Made by a program: the position numbers and the translations under genes. Source: Rhabdornis inornatus (Eukaryota; Chordata; Aves; Passeriformes; Rhabdornithidae). Taken from it: a stretch of 64,000 nt of DNA. Shown here piece by piece: positions 60,224 through 64,000 of this stretch. How positions within the stretch are numbered: position 1 is the stretch's first letter; the number at the start of each line of letters is the position of its first letter. The notes below the pieces were generated by a model. The model saw only the letters and a program-made list of their open reading frames with translations. It was not told the origin of the DNA and made no database searches. The stretch lies in assembly GCA_013397075.1 (NCBI GenBank), contig VWZS01002237.1, forward strand, positions 248,001 through 312,000. The letters run 5' to 3'.

Positions 60224-61375
60224 CAGTGCTGAGGCCAGCCTGTGTGGCTGCTAAAGCTTGTTTTTAATCAGGGCAAAATTCTGAACCACTTGCTTAAACA
60301 AAATCCCAGTGGTTTTAGGGACACAGAGTTCAGGAGTTGGCCTAGTTTGTTGGTTTTTTGCTTTATTGCATATGCAATCATACCAAAATCACATTGAAGT
60401 TATGCCAAGGCTTTTAAATCCAGTCGGTAAAAAGAATAATTGTTTTAATGGACAGACTTGCTCATCATGGTACAAAGAGGGGTAAATTACAACTTTTGAA
60501 CTTGTGCAGTCTGTCAACATGAGGAGTTGACAGGGTTACTGTGAGGAACCTTACTTGACATTTATAAACAGGAATCCATAATTCCTGCAAGAGGGAGCAG
60601 CCTGCATATGTGTGTCTCAGTGTGCAAGCATCAAGGGGCATGGAAGATGTTTCCTGCATCATTTGCTTTTTTTCTTTGACCACTTCACTCAGCACAATTT
60701 TTGATTTCGAGGCAGTATTTCTTAACAGCATTTTTGTCAGAGGGAAGTCTGTGGCTCTTGTTTTCTCAGGCTTTCTTCCTAACAGACTTTCCGCAGGGGT
60801 TTTGCTTTCAAATGAAATTCTCATGGAAACACCCAGCTTTATGCCGTACTTGTGCTGGTGTATTTGCGATATACAACACAAAGCCAGCCTACCTACTCAT
60901 TAGAGACTGTGTTACCATGGGAAGATTGCTAAGGATGCAGTTTCAGCGCTGTCCATGGCTGTTGGTGCAATGGTGACTGGATCCAGTTAAGTGCTGTGCA
61001 AGATAAACTCACAGGGCTTCATTTTTCTTGTACTTATGGGATGCTTTGGACATGGCAAAGTGAGGCAGGAGGAGACTTCTCAGGGCTTTTCTGTACCATG
61101 ATTCTTCTAAATTGAATGAGAATATGGGTATGATTCTGAAAATATATTCATTGCTCTAATGGTGTGGGGCAGAGAGACAGCTTCATTTTACAATGTTAAC
61201 ACAGTAAGTAAAGTTTAAAAGCATTTCCAAGTCTGAACAATTTTACTGTTTGTGATCTTTACATTGATGTTTTATGAAATGGGTAATGTCCACATCCAAC
61301 ACACCATGTAAGGATATGCACAATTTAGTTCTGGAAAAAATAACGCACAATAAATAAAGCGGTCAAAATTTTAAA
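60224..61375 (+). other. PRKN: PRKN 3' untranslated region (inferred extent)
   Basis: This is the sequence between the TAG stop and the first canonical poly(A) signals. I found no AATAAA or ATTAAA between the stop and 61349, so a 3' UTR of about 1.15 kb is the simplest reading. The end is estimated at roughly 15-20 bases past the doubled hexamer, where a T-rich element starts. Open frames here on either strand are unsupported. Confidence 0.7.
61349..61358 (+). terminator. PRKN: Poly(A) signal, two overlapping AATAAA hexamers
   Basis: AATAAATAAA contains two overlapping canonical hexamers at 61349-61354 and 61353-61358. A T-rich downstream element follows at 61377-61392. This is the first such signal after the parkin stop codon. 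A further AATAAA at 63422-63427 could serve a longer transcript, but nothing else supports it. Confidence 0.7.
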
Positions 61376-64000
61376 CTTTATTTCTTTTTTTCATTTGAAT
61401 ACAAAGTAAGTGAGTACAAAAATGTTGGGTGGGTCATGCATTGCCTTGACTGATTCAAACTCCCAGCTGAGAGGCTAGCCCTTTGATCAAGACATAATGT
61501 TAGCACAAAATAAATTCCACATCCATGGTCTTCTTTTATCGAGTTTGAAATAATATTTTGTATGGCATGACTGTAGAGTCCTGAAATATGGGTGTGCCTC
61601 ATATCAGTGCAGAGTATGAAGCTTGAGGCATAAAAAAAAAAACCCAGGCTCACTAGAGAAAATGTCTAATTGCTAAAAGCAGTGGAATATTCATCTGTCT
61701 AAACTGGAAGTGACATTAAAAGTGTGATGAAACAAAAGAACGAAGGCCTGAGGTACCAAAAATGAGAGAGTGAACTGGTAGAATTAAGAAAATGAGAAAG
61801 AAAATAAATGGCAATGAGAAGACAATTGACATTTCCTAAAGGTAATTTTCCTGTTTGGAAATGCTGAACTAAAATTTCTGCAGGAGTAGCTACAATGAAG
61901 TGCAGGAGTGTAATTAATGCAATTAATGAGCAATTTAGCTCATTTAATATTTTGTCTTAACAGGGGTATTTTACTGTGAGCTCTGATTATCTCATTATTT
62001 GATTTCCTATATCTGGGTCTATTTTATAATTTATATGGCTGATTTCCAACAGGCCAGGGGAAAAGTAACAATGCTTAATTGTACTTTAATCATGTGTTAC
62101 AAGCAAGCTGATCACTACATTTCATATTCAAAAACATTCAGAATTAAAGAAGTCTGAGTCTCCCTTTTTTTTTTTTTTGGTGTCTTTCTCATATAGGAAG
62201 AAGTTACTCACTACAAGGCAGTTCCACTGAGTTAGAGCCTGACCTAACACATTAATGCTTTAATTGTTAGATAGAAACATGTGATTTATGCCCCTGGACC
62301 CGGGTCCATTGAAGTCAATGGACTACAGACCAGCTCCGTATTTCTTTTTGGGCTGGGAAGGGCATGCTAGGCATGAATCATCAGGCTGGAATAGAAACAC
62401 CTCTTTCTTGGAAGAACTTGTCAGAGAACAGGATTACGAGCATTTGTCTGAGATGTAAGCACGGGCAGGAAAGGAGAATAAAGAAAGGAGTTCCAGCACT
62501 GACTCAAGGTTGTGTCATACAGTCCAGATTTTGCACTCTGCCAAAAACAAATGTGTATTCTGCGGAATTTAACAGATCCTGATCTTCCCTGTGTTAATAC
62601 TATATGTCTCCATGCATACATGCACAAACTTGGGGATGGTACAGGCTGTTAATCTGATTTCTCTTTACTCTAAGATTCTCATAGTTTCCACAATTTAAAG
62701 GGCATGAAAACTCAGGACTAATGCTCTGCTGACACTGTAAGAATGATGGAATTCCTATAGAGATGTATGAATTGAACCTAAAATGTCCAACACTGGTAAC
62801 TTTTTTTTTGCATGGAAAGTGCCATTTAAAAAATATATATCTAAAATGTCTTGAAAAAAATCCAATTTATTTTGCAATTTGAAGCAAAACAGAACAGAAC
62901 AGTCCAAGTTTTCAGTGTCTATTCAGACTACTCCTCTTATTTCAGCTCTGAAATATCAGAGTGAAATTTACCTCACTCAGCTGTAGATCTCTGAATGGTT
63001 CAGTGGCTTCTGAAGCTTGTTGTGCATGTGCATGGTGGATCCTGCTGAGTTTTTAGTACAATTGCTCATGGCTAGAGGTGTGATAGCAACACCCCTGCCA
63101 CAGACAAAGCACAGCTCCTGACAGGATGTACAGGACCTGTTCTGTGCACTCCTGCACACTCTTGGCTCAGTTGCTGCATGAGGAGGGGAGTCTTCCTTTT
63201 TTTAAAAACTCTGAACACTGGAACTGCTTGCTGGCATTCATGAAGCCAGCCTTGGCAAACACTTCCTCAGGGCTGGCACACACATCTCTGGAAGTGGTCC
63301 TGGGCAGCCGTGGAGGGTTAATGAAGAGAAACAGGACTCAAGCACGAAAGAAGGTAACAAACCTGAGGGCTTAAGAAGATGAAAAGTTTTCAAAAGCTTG
63401 TGGGTTTATGTTCTCTCCTAGCAATAAACTCTGGAAACAATGACATTTAACTGTATGTTCTAAGAAGGTGATTTATTGTGGAGCTATAAAGCAAAACCAA
63501 GAAGTATCTACCTTTTCACATCAAGGTTTGGCTCTGTTAATTGAATTCTCTTTACCTTGAACCTTCTTCATCTGTCAGATTAAAATAATTACAGACTTGT
63601 TCTTGGTACTGCAATCTGGGATCCTTGAGTGCATGTTAAATAGATTAAGTACAGGATGTATGCTTAAATATTCAACAATAATTATCATTATAATAATTCA
63701 GCTCTATAACTACAATGAAAATCTCTGATATTTAATTCCAGCTGGAAATGAAATCCAAATACCAAGTATATTAAGGAGAAAATACATAGCAATTTGGGTT
63801 CCTCGGGAAAAAGCGTATCTCAAAGTTTAAAGTAAATAATACTTCGGGAGCTGGGACTTTGACTAAAATATCATTTATATGTCTATCATCTCATCACAAA
63901 ACACAAGCCAAATTATTTCATTTTAAAGGGTACACTTAAAAGAAAAAAAATCAGTAAATGGCACTCCAGAAGAAACATTATGCCTCTGATGGGAAATAAG
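61376..64000. other. Sequence downstream of PRKN, no gene seen
   Basis: AT-rich DNA without recognisable exons. It holds a T14 run (62165-62178), a short palindromic segment around 62300-62320, and a slightly GC-richer patch at about 63.05-63.35 kb. The mammalian neighbour on this side is AGPAT4, but nothing resembling it was identified before the window ends. Confidence 0.6.

Larger units (their letters stand above)
1..61375 (+). other. PRKN: PRKN (parkin) gene, 3' portion: exons 10-12 and flanking introns
   Basis: Parkin is a cytosolic RING-between-RING E3 ubiquitin ligase. It is activated by PINK1 on damaged mitochondria and transfers ubiquitin through a cysteine thioester. The window shows three exons (45128-45214, 57026-57143, 60114-60223). 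They join in frame (phases 0 and 1) to encode the second half of IBR, the REP element and RING2, ending at TAG. Exon lengths of 87, 118 and 110 coding bases compare with 84, 118 and 113 in human PRKN exons 10-12. Exon 9 and everything upstream lie outside the window. No exon-9-like sequence (first half of IBR) was recognised in bases 1-45127. The left limit is the window edge; the right limit is the inferred poly(A) site. Confidence 0.95.

Noticed and set aside
1..64000. CRISPR arrays, operons, phage or other prokaryotic systems
   Set aside because: The window is a vertebrate intron-exon landscape, and no regularly spaced repeats or bacterial gene structure are present.

Overview
The window is vertebrate nuclear DNA, most likely from a bird. 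It carries the last three coding exons of PRKN (parkin, the RBR-type E3 ubiquitin ligase) on the + strand, surrounded by long AT-rich introns. The bird or sauropsid call rests on three things: parkin exons with orthodox vertebrate gene structure; interspersed repeats I recognise only as CR1-type LINEs and short sauropsid palindromic elements, with no Alu, L1 or B1; and a compact intron 10 of about 11.8 kb. I cannot name the species.

Layout: 1-45127 is the 3' part of PRKN intron 9. It is non-coding and holds decayed CR1 pieces (about 13.0 kb minus, 14.9-15.4 kb plus, 26.0-26.2 kb plus, 32.4-33.2 kb minus, 41.0-41.3 kb plus), simple repeats, several exact palindromes and hairpins, and a 61-bp tandem duplication at 29.3-29.5 kb. 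Exon 10 is 45128-45214 (second half of the IBR domain). Intron 10 (45215-57025) contains a CpG-rich patch with a near-consensus CTCF core at 47324-47338 and a long purine-biased tract at about 48.1-48.9 kb. Exon 11 is 57026-57143 (REP element and start of RING2). Intron 11 (57144-60113) starts with GC rather than GT and contains a CR1 3' end. Exon 12 coding sequence is 60114-60223 (catalytic RING2 core and stop). The 3' UTR probably runs to about 61375, just after a doubled AATAAA. From there to 64000 I see no gene.

The three exons join in frame to the C-terminal third of the RBR module: IBR zinc ligands, REP tryptophan, catalytic cysteine and all eight RING2 zinc ligands are intact, so the gene looks functional. 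Points worth a second look are the GC-AG intron 11, a C-terminus one residue shorter than human parkin that loses the terminal hydrophobic residue, an extra codon in exon 10, the 22-bp perfect hairpin at 20.9 kb, the 29.3 kb hairpin plus duplication, and the CTCF-like site. No prokaryotic system, CRISPR array or new gene system is visible. The many short open frames in the introns look like chance.
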